From NCBI GenBank assembly GCA_903910745.1, contig CAIWAO010000074.1, forward strand, positions 1 through 55,573: 55,573 nt of DNA, read 5' to 3'. Below are positions 20,538 to 28,433 of this stretch, in pieces. The translations under genes were made by a program, and so were the position numbers. The DNA comes from an uncultured Burkholderiales bacterium. GTDB lineage: Bacteria > Pseudomonadota > Gammaproteobacteria > Burkholderiales > Burkholderiaceae_C. The notes under the pieces were generated by a model. The model saw nothing but the letters and a program-made list of their open reading frames with translations. It ran no database searches and was not told the DNA's origin. How positions within the stretch are numbered: position 1 is the stretch's first letter; every line of letters begins with the position of its first letter.

Positions 20538-21320
20538 ATGACATTTTTAGCATTAGATGTAGGCAATACACGTCTTAAGTGGGCGTTGTACGATAGTTTT
20601 AATCCTGGCTCTAAGCTCTTGGGACAAGGGGCTGTTTTTTTAGAAAACATCGATCGCCTTGGCGAGGAGGTTTGGAGTTCCCTTGCGGTGCCCACTCATA
20701 TGTTGGGCTGCATTGTTGCTGGCGAGGCCATAAGAAGGCGGGTTGAAGAGCAGTTGGAGATATGGGATATTGTTCCTCAGTGGATTGTCCCTTCTTTGTC
20801 TGAGGCAGGTTTGACGAATGGATATGAACACCCGACCCGCTTAGGGGCAGACAGGTGGGTTGCTATGATAGGAGCCCTCTCCAAGCACAGGTCCCGACAA
20901 CTGGGCTCTCAACAACGGCCTTTGGTCGTGGTGATGGTTGGGACTGCAGTGACTGTAGACGCAGTGGATGCGACGGGTCATTTTATGGGGGGCTTAATTC
21001 TTCCCGGCCACGGAATTATGCTCCGGGCTTTGGAGTCAGGAACAGCAGGCCTTCAAGTTCCTACGGGAGAGGTTAAGACTTTTCCAACCAATACCAGTGA
21101 TGCTTTGACGAGTGGGGGCACCTATGCAATTGCAGGAGCAATAGAGCAAATGGTTCAACACTTAAGGGCTCGCACGGGTACAGAGCCAGTTTGTTTGATG
21201 ACTGGAGGGGCAGGTTGGAAGATGGAGCCCTACATTAGTACGCCATTTGAACTAATAGAGAGCCTTATTTTTGATGGAATTTTGCACGTTGCAAGTGTTC
21301 GGTTCAATAAAAAACACTAA
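20538..21320 (+). CDS. coaX: Type III pantothenate kinase
   Basis: CoaX phosphorylates pantothenate in the first step of coenzyme A synthesis. The 260-residue product begins with the acetate-kinase-fold phosphate loop [11 protein letters not shown] (about residues 7-17). The family blocks [28 protein letters not shown] and GGLILPG are present, as is a late MTGGAG motif. Length is normal for the family. In many Burkholderiales it follows birA, but here the neighbour upstream is a divergent amidase, so birA has been separated. The M20 amidohydrolase follows after 44 nt. Confidence 0.9.
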   Translation: MTFLALDVGNTRLKWALYDSFNPGSKLLGQGAVFLENIDRLGEEVWSSLAVPTHMLGCIVAGEAIRRRVEEQLEIWDIVPQWIVPSLSEAGLTNGYEHPTRLGADRWVAMIGALSKHRSRQLGSQQRPLVVVMVGTAVTVDAVDATGHFMGGLILPGHGIMLRALESGTAGLQVPTGEVKTFPTNTSDALTSGGTYAIAGAIEQMVQHLRARTGTEPVCLMTGGAGWKMEPYISTPFELIESLIFDGILHVASVRFNKKH

Positions 21321-21364
21321 GGAAGCCCCCAGTTTTTATACAGAAGTTATTAAGGTAAATTTTT

Positions 21365-22552
21365 ATGAAAATAATAGACTCTATACTAACCCAAGCCAGC
21401 GCTATAGCTGCAGTTCGAAAAGATATCCACGCGCACCCTGAGCTATGTTTTGAGGAGCTAAGGACCTCAGATATCGTTGCTCAAAAACTCACTGAATGGG
21501 GCATCCCTTTTGAACGGGGCATGGGAAAGACTGGGGTTGTTGGAATTATTAAGGGGGGGCCTGGTTCCAAAGCAATAGGACTTCGTGCGGACATGGATGC
21601 ATTGCCAATTCAAGAGGTGAATACCTTTGAGCATGCCAGCTCTCACCCAGGAAAGATGCATGCATGCGGCCATGACGGGCACACCGCTATGCTTTTGGCT
21701 GCCGCGCAGCATTTAGCAAAAAACCGCAACTTTGATGGAACTGTTTATTTGATTTTCCAACCCGCTGAGGAGGGGGGGGGTGGTGCGCGTGAGATGATAA
21801 AAGACGGATTGTTTGAAAAGTACCCTATGCAACAAGTGTTTGGCATGCACAATTGGCCTGGACTGGGGGTGGGTCAGTTCGCGGTGAGTTCGGGACCCGT
21901 AATGGCCTCAAGTAACGAATTCAAAATCATCATAAAAGGCAAGGGGTCACATGCTGCTTTACCCCATAACGGCATTGATCCTGTCCCAATCGCATGTCAA
22001 ATGGTACAAGCATTTCAGACCATCATCACCAGAAACAAGAAGCCCGTGGATGCGGGGGTGATCTCTGTGACGATGATCAATGCAGGACATGCTACAAATG
22101 TGGTTCCAGATATATGTACGCTTCAAGGAACCGTTAGAACTTTCACAATTGAAGTGTTAGATATGATTGAGCGTCGAATGAGGGTTGTTGCAGAGCATAT
22201 TTGTGCAGCAAATGAGGCGCAGTGTGAATTTCACTTCAAGAGAAATTATCCTCCCACCATCAATCACGCGAGTGCAGCTGATGATGTAAAAGCCTTACTG
22301 TCAGATGTCGTGGGTGATGCCAATGTAGTTGCTCAAGAACCAACGATGGGAGCTGAAGACTTTTCCTACATGTTGCAAGCAGTACCAGGAGCGTATTTCT
22401 TTATTGGAAATGGTGAGGGCGCGCACAGGATCGTGGGACACGGCGAGGGACCTTGTACTTTGCATAACCCAAGTTATGATTTTAATGATGATCTGATTCC
22501 TTTAGGCGGTACAGTTTGGGTTCGTTTGGTTGAGGCTATGCTGGCTCAGTAA
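21365..22552 (+). CDS. M20-family amidohydrolase (hippurate hydrolase-like)
   Basis: This 395-residue zinc-dependent peptidase-like enzyme resembles hippurate hydrolases and N-acyl-amino-acid amidohydrolases. Metal-site residues are visible: Cys101 and His103 in HACGHDGHT, Glu135/Glu136 in QPAEEGGGG, His161 in MHNWPG, and a late His in the C-terminal ACTLHNP-like segment. RADMDALPI near residues 74-82 is typical. The dimerisation domain occupies about residues 185-300. A run of nine G (21772-21780) encodes the conserved glycines, using GGG codons. A purine stretch AAGGTAAA precedes ATG. The substrate is unknown. Confidence 0.88.
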   Translation: MKIIDSILTQASAIAAVRKDIHAHPELCFEELRTSDIVAQKLTEWGIPFERGMGKTGVVGIIKGGPGSKAIGLRADMDALPIQEVNTFEHASSHPGKMHACGHDGHTAMLLAAAQHLAKNRNFDGTVYLIFQPAEEGGGGAREMIKDGLFEKYPMQQVFGMHNWPGLGVGQFAVSSGPVMASSNEFKIIIKGKGSHAALPHNGIDPVPIACQMVQAFQTIITRNKKPVDAGVISVTMINAGHATNVVPDICTLQGTVRTFTIEVLDMIERRMRVVAEHICAANEAQCEFHFKRNYPPTINHASAADDVKALLSDVVGDANVVAQEPTMGAEDFSYMLQAVPGAYFFIGNGEGAHRIVGHGEGPCTLHNPSYDFNDDLIPLGGTVWVRLVEAMLAQ

Positions 22553-22638
22553 GTAGCCTCTTTTGTTTCGGTATCAGATGGTTACATTCATCAGATAATC
22601 CAAGACATAAAAACTCACCATTGATCGAACCCAGAACT

Positions 22639-22671
22639 AAAAATCAGCTTTGCCTCAGGTGTCAAAGCTGA
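22639..22671 (-). terminator. Intrinsic terminator at the end of the TetR gene
   Basis: On the minus strand, TCAGCTTTG and CAAAGCTGA (plus coordinates 22663-22671 and 22644-22652) form a 9-bp stem followed by five T. It overlaps the stop codon of the TetR gene. Confidence 0.65.
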
Positions 22672-23330
22672 GGTTGTTCACTGTCGTAAGCTTTGAGCAG
22701 GAGTTGCAAGTGCTCACGCTCTTTGGTCTCTAGGTAAGGTAAGAGCAGTCGCAGCACTTGTACTGCACCTTTCAAAACTGATTTTTCAGCATTGTTATTT
22801 TCCAATGCATTTCTGGGGTCGCGAACGTATTCATAGCTAAGCCACCAGGTCAAAATGACTACCATATGCACAGCGCAGGCTTGCCTTTCTTGGGCACTTA
22901 ATTGAAGCGCACTTGACAGCTCAAGGCCTTGAAGCAGTGATTTAAAGGCACTTGTTTTATGAAGTAAGACGTCTTTTATTTCTGACTCTAGACGCCTATT
23001 CCTGCTTAGTAAATCGTTAAGATCTCTGTATAAAAATCGGTACTCCCATACAATTTCAAACAACGAATGTATAAAGAACCAAGCGTCCTCGATATTTCTA
23101 ATGTCAGTAGCCGCTGCGAGCAGTGGAACTAAATCTTTTTCGTACCGATCATATAACGCGTTGACCAACTCCTCTTTCGCTGGAAAGTGGTAGTAAAGGT
23201 TGCCAGGACTAATGTTTAGCTCTGAGGATATTAGGGTTGTTGATACATTGGGTTCCCCAAACCGATTGAATAGGGCAAGCGAAGCATCTAGTATGCGTTG
23301 AGCTGTGCGTCTAGGCGCTTTTGTAGCCAT
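22662..23330 (-). CDS. TetR/AcrR family transcriptional regulator
   Basis: This 222-residue regulator has an N-terminal TetR helix-turn-helix: AQRILDASLALFNRFG, then STTLISSELNISPGNLYYHFPAKEELVNALYDRY (about residues 9-66). The remaining helical domain would bind a ligand that cannot be inferred. It lies downstream of, and in the same direction as, a phasin gene with a gap of 153 nt. That arrangement suggests a link to polyhydroxyalkanoate metabolism, as known for such pairs in Burkholderiales. A 10-bp palindrome AACCCGGGTT (23396-23405) lies upstream and could be part of an operator. Confidence 0.85.
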   Translation of the reverse strand: MATKAPRRTAQRILDASLALFNRFGEPNVSTTLISSELNISPGNLYYHFPAKEELVNALYDRYEKDLVPLLAAATDIRNIEDAWFFIHSLFEIVWEYRFLYRDLNDLLSRNRRLESEIKDVLLHKTSAFKSLLQGLELSSALQLSAQERQACAVHMVVILTWWLSYEYVRDPRNALENNNAEKSVLKGAVQVLRLLLPYLETKEREHLQLLLKAYDSEQPQL

Positions 23331-23483
23331 ATAGGTTGAAGCTGCAAGGGGGTTATAAAAGTAAAAGCCACTCTAACTCAGTCATGGGCAAAAGTAACCC
23401 GGGTTCTTACCAATGATCAGACTTTTGAGGGACTTAATTTAATTCTTTTGTCCTTTAAAAACTCAATTGACCAAATATGATGG

Positions 23484-23930
23484 TTACTTGAGTGGCGTCT
23501 TTGTGTCTTTGCTTACTTTGGTCGCCCTGGTCGTTTTTGTTGCCTTCTGAAGCTCATTTTCTAGTGCTTCTATTCGCGCCAGTAAATCTTGTAGTTGCTC
23601 TGCGCTTGGGACTCCCATTTTGTGCAAGGCTTTGGCAACACGGTCCTCAAAAATGGTCTCTAATTTATCCCACTGACCCGTTGCCTTTTGATTCAGTTCG
23701 GTTGCTATGCCACTCATTTTTTGAGTTGCCTCATTCAGTTTGGCTTCAGCGGTTTCCTGTGTTTTTCTTTGGATGTCAATACCAGTTTTAACTAAAGTCT
23801 CAAATGCTTTCCCCCCCTCTTGTTGAGCTTTTGAGAAAGCGCCGAGTCCAGCGAGCCAAATTTGCTGAGCAGATTCCTTCATGGAGTCTGTGAGTGCAGC
23901 GGGGTCGAAGTGATTGGGCTTAGTAGTCAT
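23484..23930 (-). CDS. Phasin-like polyhydroxyalkanoate granule-associated protein
   Basis: The 148-residue product resembles PhaI/PhaF-type phasins. After a short polar start, SAQQIWLAGLGAFSKAQQEGGKAFETLVKTG (about residues 20-50) is the typical amphipathic granule-binding segment. A long coiled-coil-prone helix follows (about 55-95), then a second helix near 103-130 with LLARIEALENELQ. The tail is rich in Lys and Thr, like the basic DNA-binding tails of PhaF, only shorter. Phasins coat carbon-storage granules. No PHA synthase or depolymerase is in the window. Confidence 0.84.
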   Translation of the reverse strand: MTTKPNHFDPAALTDSMKESAQQIWLAGLGAFSKAQQEGGKAFETLVKTGIDIQRKTQETAEAKLNEATQKMSGIATELNQKATGQWDKLETIFEDRVAKALHKMGVPSAEQLQDLLARIEALENELQKATKTTRATKVSKDTKTPLK

Positions 23931-24103
23931 TTAGAATACCTTTGATTAAAATGTTTTGGGGCAAAATCTTCTAAATTGTATTAAAGCATATTTTTATACC
24001 CTTCAGTGTAATAAGACCCATCATGTATCACTCACATAACACAAGTTTTTTGATTGGGATGCGCCTCTAGGTCAAAAAGAAAAAGTCTTATCAAAACTTT
24101 TAG

Positions 24104-24123
24104 AATTACAATGGCTTGTAATT
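24104..24123. promoter_or_regulatory. Perfect palindrome upstream of the rfaH-like gene (operator candidate)
   Basis: AATTACAA (24104-24111) and TTGTAATT (24116-24123) are perfect inverted repeats with a 4-nt spacer, ending 24 nt before the rfaH-like start. An A/T-rich stretch with TATAAA-like elements follows (24124-24140). The symmetry suggests a dimeric regulator site or a short RNA hairpin; the binding protein is unknown. The rest of the 217-nt gap back to the phasin gene shows no recognised element. Confidence 0.45.
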
Positions 24124-24147
24124 TATAAATAAAATAATTTCTTCAGC

Positions 24148-24633
24148 ATGAAATGGTACGTTATCCACACCCGCCCTAGGCAAGAGGAGCGGGCCCTTGA
24201 GAATCTAACCAGGCAAGGCTACAAGGCTTGGATGCCTTGGCTAGAGGTTGAAAAGATAAGAGGAGGTCGAATCACCAAGGTGATCGAGCCAATGTTCAGT
24301 CGTTATTTGTTTATCCAACTTGACCAAGTTACGACCAACTGGGGCCCCATTAGGTCGACACTTGGGGTAAGTAAGTTGGTAACTTTTGGAAATCAAGCAG
24401 CTAGCATTTCTAATGAATTTGTTGAGATTCTACAGCGTACTCCACTTCAAGACTCCAAGCATATCTTGAAACAAGGCGATGAGGTCGAGATTATGCAGGG
24501 TCCTTTGAAGGGCGTGAAAGGTATTTTTGATCAACAAGACGGTGAGTTAAGAGCTATGATTTTGATTGAACTTATCAATCAGTCGCATAAAGTTCAAGTC
24601 TCAATGCAAGAGCTTAGGCCACTCAACTACTAA
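24148..24633 (+). CDS. rfaH: RfaH/NusG-like transcription elongation factor
   Basis: This 161-residue NusG paralogue begins MKWYVIHTRPRQEERALENL. It has the NGN-domain EPMFSRYLFIQLD and GVSKLVTFG motifs, and a KOW-type C-terminal segment near residues 112-125 (GDEVEIMQGPLKGVKG). RfaH proteins bind the paused elongation complex at ops sites and let RNA polymerase read through long operons for polysaccharide or surface structures. The true NusG is at 739-1320. The next gene, 22 nt downstream, is a UppS homologue, which supports a cell-envelope role. I see no ops-like element. RfaH identity rather than another NusG paralogue is inferred. Confidence 0.82.
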   Translation: MKWYVIHTRPRQEERALENLTRQGYKAWMPWLEVEKIRGGRITKVIEPMFSRYLFIQLDQVTTNWGPIRSTLGVSKLVTFGNQAASISNEFVEILQRTPLQDSKHILKQGDEVEIMQGPLKGVKGIFDQQDGELRAMILIELINQSHKVQVSMQELRPLNY

Positions 24634-24655
24634 CTAAAAATAAAATAAAAAATTT

Positions 24656-25375
24656 ATGGAATTGATCCCCAAGCATATTGCAATGATCATGGATGGAAAT
24701 GGTCGGTGGGCAAAAAAACGTTTATTACCACGTGCGGTTGGGCACGTTAAAGGGGCTGCAAATGTTAGATCAATCGTACAGGCGTGCTCTGACCACGGAG
24801 TAGAGTATCTAACCTTATTTGCGTTCAGTACAGAAAACTGGAGAAGACCCGAGGATGAGGTTTCTACGTTGATGGATCTCTTTATTCAATATCTGGATAA
24901 GGAAGTCAGTGAGATGAAAGACGCTGGCATTAGGTTTCGAATTATTGGGGATCGTTCGGTCTTTGCGCCTTCACTTCAAGAGCGAATTGCACGCGCAGAG
25001 CAAGAAACCAGTCATAACTCTAAACTCAATCTAACAATTGCAGCAAACTATGGAGGTCAATGGGATATATTGAATGCAACTCGTTTATGGGCTCTTGCAA
25101 ATCCAACATTGCCAATTTCATCGCTAGAGCCGAGTGCAATTAGCGAATACCTTAGCACTTGTGGACTACCGGACCCTGATCTTTTGATACGTACCGGTGG
25201 TGAGTCAAGGCTGAGTAATTTTTTGCTATGGCAGATGGCTTATACAGAGCTTTATTTTACGGATACTTACTGGCCTGAGTTTGGTTCTGCAGAGTTGCGC
25301 GGTGTTATTGAATGGTTTGGTAAGCGAGTAAGGCGTTTTGGCAAGACCGACGAACAAGTTTTGGGTGAAAATTAG
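24656..25375 (+). CDS. uppS: Isoprenyl (undecaprenyl-diphosphate) synthase homologue
   Basis: The 239-residue product is a cis-prenyltransferase. It has MIMDGNGRWAKKR with the catalytic Asp, GHVKGAANVR, FSTENWRRP, and the C-terminal RTGGESRLSNFLLWQ-AYTELYF block. All residues expected for activity are present. UppS makes the C55 carrier lipid for peptidoglycan and surface glycans. In Burkholderiales the housekeeping copy usually lies in frr-uppS-cdsA-dxr; here the neighbours are an RfaH-like factor and a NYN protein. It is either a relocated or a second copy, which the window alone cannot settle. Transcription probably stops at the tandem terminators downstream. Confidence 0.9.
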   Translation: MELIPKHIAMIMDGNGRWAKKRLLPRAVGHVKGAANVRSIVQACSDHGVEYLTLFAFSTENWRRPEDEVSTLMDLFIQYLDKEVSEMKDAGIRFRIIGDRSVFAPSLQERIARAEQETSHNSKLNLTIAANYGGQWDILNATRLWALANPTLPISSLEPSAISEYLSTCGLPDPDLLIRTGGESRLSNFLLWQMAYTELYFTDTYWPEFGSAELRGVIEWFGKRVRRFGKTDEQVLGEN

Positions 25376-25502
25376 TCCACTCAGATTTAAAAAAACAAAA
25401 AAACTGAATTAATGAATTAAAAATTTGTTAATTCATTGAATTTTGTGGAAAAATACGCAAGATCTTATTAAAGAGATCATTTACCTTTTAGGGTATTTGT
25501 TG

Positions 25503-25541
25503 GCAATTACCCGCCATCCACGACGGGATTGCTATTTTTTT
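25503..25541 (+). terminator. Intrinsic terminator after uppS homologue (first of two)
   Basis: GCAAT (25503-25507) pairs with ATTGC (25528-25532) and CCCG (25510-25513) with CGGG (25524-25527), followed by TA and seven T. It lies about 130 nt after the uppS stop. Confidence 0.7.
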
Positions 25542-25542
25542 C

Positions 25543-25569
25543 GACAGCAATATCACTGTCAATTTTTTA
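25543..25569 (+). terminator. Second hairpin with T-run, directly after the first
   Basis: GACAG (25543-25547) pairs with CTGTC (25556-25560), followed by AATTTTTTAT. The short stem makes it weak alone, but it stands one base after the preceding terminator and may back it up. The NYN gene begins 26 nt further on. Confidence 0.5.
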
Positions 25570-25594
25570 TTAAGTTTTATTAAGGCTAAACCTC

Positions 25595-26515
25595 ATGAAG
25601 AGTGAAAATCGTCCGGGGCATCCCCGCAAGGACCATTCTGTGCAACGTACTGGCAAATGCATAGCTATGATTGATAGTCATTACATGGCTTGGTTACTCA
25701 AACAAGAGTCTGATGAAGATGGTGGTTCTGTCAATCGCCAAGCTTTGATTCCTGCACTTTCCCAGGCTTTGAAGACATCTGGGCTGTCTGTTGATATTCA
25801 ACGCGTTTATTGGTATACCGATGCAGAGGAAGAGCAATATCTTAACGATCAAATTGTCCGTGTTGTACCTCCCGATCAAGTTGAGGGAAGCGATGCATTA
25901 CTGCAGCTCCTCAGTTCTGACTTAAAACGACTTGCTGAAAACCGCGCTTGTGATCATCTTTTAATTGCAAGTGATGATGAGAGAATTCTGGGGCTAGTTG
26001 ACGACGCACAGCTCAGGGGTATTGGCGTGCATTTGTTGGCTGATGAGTCCGCAAGGCATATGGATCAATTGGCACTTGCAGATCCTGATTGGTGTAGACT
26101 TCTAGCGCACGCAGATCGCCGAATCTTTTTGCAAGCTGCGGGCATGCGTGACTTAACCCACACTGTTAAGGCTGCTCCTGCAACTCCGCCAGCACCTGCG
26201 CAGCCTTTAGATCCTGAGGCGATGCGTGTGAAGCTACTCGAGGTCGTATCGGGATGGTGGTCAGACGAGCCACAAGATATTCAAGATGATCTACGTGATG
26301 AGCTTTTAAACAATCAAGGTATTCCTCAAGAAGTGGATCGCCATTTATTACTCAGAGTTAGAAAAGTTCTTGAGCGTCCACTCAGCTTTCCTGAGAAGAA
26401 GATGTTGCGTGAGATGGTTAGAAATACGGTGCTTGGTATTTCTGAGGAGGCTGCTGCAGCGGCAGCTGCCGCCGCCGCTGGTGCATTGCCTGCAGATCCG
26501 CTTGTGCATGCTTGA
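25595..26515 (+). CDS. NYN-domain (PIN-like) putative RNase
   Basis: This 306-residue protein has a NYN/PIN-like fold over about residues 18-160. It contains AMIDSHYMAWLL with an early Asp, a YWYTDAE segment, and LLIASDDERILGLVDDAQLRGIGVHLL, all of which fit the acidic metal site of this nuclease superfamily. After a Pro/Ala linker (about 192-208), a C-terminal helical domain covers about 210-285. The tail contains ten alanines encoded by mixed codons (26450-26479). The family is common in Burkholderiales and uncharacterised; RNA cleavage is inferred from the fold. It begins after two terminators and ends before one, so it is probably a single-gene transcript. Confidence 0.75.
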   Translation: MKSENRPGHPRKDHSVQRTGKCIAMIDSHYMAWLLKQESDEDGGSVNRQALIPALSQALKTSGLSVDIQRVYWYTDAEEEQYLNDQIVRVVPPDQVEGSDALLQLLSSDLKRLAENRACDHLLIASDDERILGLVDDAQLRGIGVHLLADESARHMDQLALADPDWCRLLAHADRRIFLQAAGMRDLTHTVKAAPATPPAPAQPLDPEAMRVKLLEVVSGWWSDEPQDIQDDLRDELLNNQGIPQEVDRHLLLRVRKVLERPLSFPEKKMLREMVRNTVLGISEEAAAAAAAAAAGALPADPLVHA

Positions 26516-26610
26516 TAAATTGGCGTGATGTTTTTTCGTAAATCGTTAAGAGGTCATGATTTGACTTGGAAAAAACTTGTCCAATAACTAAGTAAAAAGT
26601 CATTTTTGAC

Positions 26611-26658
26611 ATAGGCCCCATGTTTTGATTATTTTCAAGACATCGGGCCTATATTTTT
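26611..26658 (+). terminator. Strong intrinsic terminator after the NYN gene
   Basis: ATAGGCCC (26611-26618) pairs with GGGCCTAT (26645-26652). An inner stem ATGTTTTGA (26620-26628) pairs with TCAAGACAT (26635-26643) including one wobble. It is followed by ATTTTT. Confidence 0.8.
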
Positions 26659-26704
26659 GGGTGAGATGGTTTTTTATCCCGTATTTTTAAAATAAGGGGG
26701 GTTA

Positions 26705-26842
26705 ATGAGCACTAAATTTGCTGATTCTTTCGTACACTACCTAAAAACTGGAATCTGTATAAATGAGGATGAAGTAGTCTTCAGGTCTATATTTACTCTA
26801 GGCTTGACTGCTGGCTTGTTTTCATTCTTTCAATCCGTCTAG
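26705..26842 (+). CDS. Possible small membrane protein (45 residues)
   Basis: An ATG ORF of 46 codons starts at 26705, a few bases after the very strong purine stretch AAGGGGGG (26694-26701), and ends at TAG 26840-26842. The product begins polar and acidic, then has a hydrophobic C-terminal segment (about residues 25-45) containing [13 protein letters not shown], which could span or bind the membrane. It lies between the NYN terminator and argB, 32 nt before the argB start, and I do not recognise it. It could also be a leader peptide for argB. The rest of the gap (26516-26874) holds only the terminator. Confidence 0.4.
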   Translation: MSTKFADSFVHYLKTGICINEDEVVFRSIFTLGLTAGLFSFFQSV

Positions 26843-26874
26843 CCCTCCTTCAAATTGAAACTGTTGATTTATAT

Positions 26875-27765
26875 ATGAGCGACTCATTACACAAAGAAGC
26901 ACACGATAAAGCTCTTATCTTGGCACAAGCGTTACCTTACATTAGGAAATTTCACGGTAAAACCTTGGTGATCAAATACGGTGGAAATGCGATGACAGAC
27001 CCCAAGTTACAGGCAGACTTTGCGGCCGATGTGGTCCTACTGAAGTTGGTTGGTATGAATCCGGTTGTTGTGCACGGAGGTGGACCTCAAATAGAAACCG
27101 TGCTCAAAAGACTGGGTAAGAAGGGAGAATTCGTTCAGGGTATGCGGGTGACGGATGAGGAAACAATGGAGGTGGTTGAGTGGGTTTTGGCAGGAGAGGT
27201 TCAGCAAGACATTGTTGGCCTGATCAACCAAGCTGGTGGTAAGGCGGTTGGACTAACCGGGCGCGACGGAGGACTCATTCACGCACGTAAACTTAAAATG
27301 CTAGATAACAAAGACCCATCAATTGAACTTGATGTGGGTTTGGTGGGTGAAATCGTTGGCATCGATCCCTCGGTTGTAAAGGCTCTACAAGATGATGCGT
27401 TTATTCCCGTGATCAGTCCGATTGGTTTTGGTGTTAACAATGAGTCATACAACATCAATGCTGACGTTGTAGCGGCTAAGCTAGCTACGGTGCTTCAGGC
27501 TGAGAAATTGGTGCTCTTGACTAACACCGAGGGAGTTTTGGATAAGAGCGGCAAATTGATAACAGATTTGTCTGCCAGGGAGATTGACGAACTTTTTGCA
27601 GACGGCACGATCAGCGGTGGTATGCTCCCCAAAATAAGTGGTGCGTTGGATGCAGCAAAGAGTGGCGTAAACTCCGTTCATATCATTGATGGTCGCGTAC
27701 CTCACGTGTTGTTGTTGGAGGTGCTGACGGAGCAAGCTTTTGGGACAATGATACGCTCCCACTAA
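26875..27765 (+). CDS. argB: Acetylglutamate kinase
   Basis: ArgB phosphorylates N-acetyl-L-glutamate with ATP in the second step of arginine synthesis. The 296-residue protein has the ATP-binding KYGGNAM motif (near residue 34), [10 protein letters not shown] (near residues 62-71), and the substrate-site segment [12 protein letters not shown] (near 192-203). The [13 protein letters not shown] stretch near 249-261 is typical. The N-terminal helix of about 25 residues suggests the arginine-sensitive hexameric form, though that is inference. slmA starts 18 nt later in the same direction, a frequent Burkholderiales neighbour. Confidence 0.95.
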   Translation: MSDSLHKEAHDKALILAQALPYIRKFHGKTLVIKYGGNAMTDPKLQADFAADVVLLKLVGMNPVVVHGGGPQIETVLKRLGKKGEFVQGMRVTDEETMEVVEWVLAGEVQQDIVGLINQAGGKAVGLTGRDGGLIHARKLKMLDNKDPSIELDVGLVGEIVGIDPSVVKALQDDAFIPVISPIGFGVNNESYNINADVVAAKLATVLQAEKLVLLTNTEGVLDKSGKLITDLSAREIDELFADGTISGGMLPKISGALDAAKSGVNSVHIIDGRVPHVLLLEVLTEQAFGTMIRSH

Positions 27766-27783
27766 ACTATGAAGGGGTTGTGA

Positions 27784-28425
27784 ATGGTTGATGAGCCTGA
27801 TTCAAATGCTTTAGATTTGCCAGAGAGCGATCAAGCAGCTATTAGCCGTAAGCGCCCTAAGCCCGGTGAGAGAAGACTGCAAATATTACAAACTCTTGCT
27901 CTTATGCTTGAGCAGCCCGGGTTTGACCGGATTACGACTGCAGCACTCGCCGCAAAATTAGAGGTGAGTGAGGCTGCACTTTACAGACATTTTGCAAGCA
28001 AGGCACAAATGTTTGAAGCTTTGATTGAGTTTGTTGAGCACAGCCTCTTTAGTTTAATCAATCAAATTCTTGAAAAAGAGATGCCAGTACAGTTGAAAGC
28101 TCACCAGATAGCAACCGTGGTGTTACAGTTTGCAGAAAAAAATCCAGGGATGACACGCGTCATGGTGGGCGACGCATTGGTGTTTGAGAACGATCGACTT
28201 CAGACGCGAATGAATCAATTATTTGACCGGATAGAGTCTAATCTGCGAATCGTTTACAAGGAGGCTGCGCAGTCCAATAAATCTGCCACGCCCACGGTAG
28301 ATGCTCAAATGCAGGCCAGCGCACTGGTATCTTATATTTTGGGTAGGCTACTGCGTTTTACCAGATCTGGGTTTAAAAGGCCTCCAAGTGAGCACTTAGA
28401 GACCTCTTTGAGTCTATTTGGGTAA
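27784..28425 (+). CDS. slmA: Nucleoid occlusion factor SlmA
   Basis: SlmA is a TetR-fold DNA-binding protein that blocks FtsZ assembly over the nucleoid. The 213-residue product has a polar N-terminal extension (about 30 residues), then the characteristic KPGERRLQILQTLALMLEQPG and RITTAALAAKLEVSEAALYRHFASKAQMFEALIEF helix-turn-helix (about 34-88). FSLINQI follows shortly after. The start at 27784 has GAAGGGG six bases upstream. Linkage to argB supports the call, although a generic TetR regulator cannot be excluded from sequence reading alone. It converges on the LDH2 gene with an 8-nt gap. Confidence 0.88.
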   Translation: MVDEPDSNALDLPESDQAAISRKRPKPGERRLQILQTLALMLEQPGFDRITTAALAAKLEVSEAALYRHFASKAQMFEALIEFVEHSLFSLINQILEKEMPVQLKAHQIATVVLQFAEKNPGMTRVMVGDALVFENDRLQTRMNQLFDRIESNLRIVYKEAAQSNKSATPTVDAQMQASALVSYILGRLLRFTRSGFKRPPSEHLETSLSLFG

Positions 28426-28433
28426 GACTTTTT

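Noticed and set aside
25398-25445. AT-rich inverted repeat just after uppS (ATGAATTAA/TTAATTCAT)
   Set aside because: It has no T-run and is made only of A/T-rich sequence; the better terminators are at 25503 and 25543.
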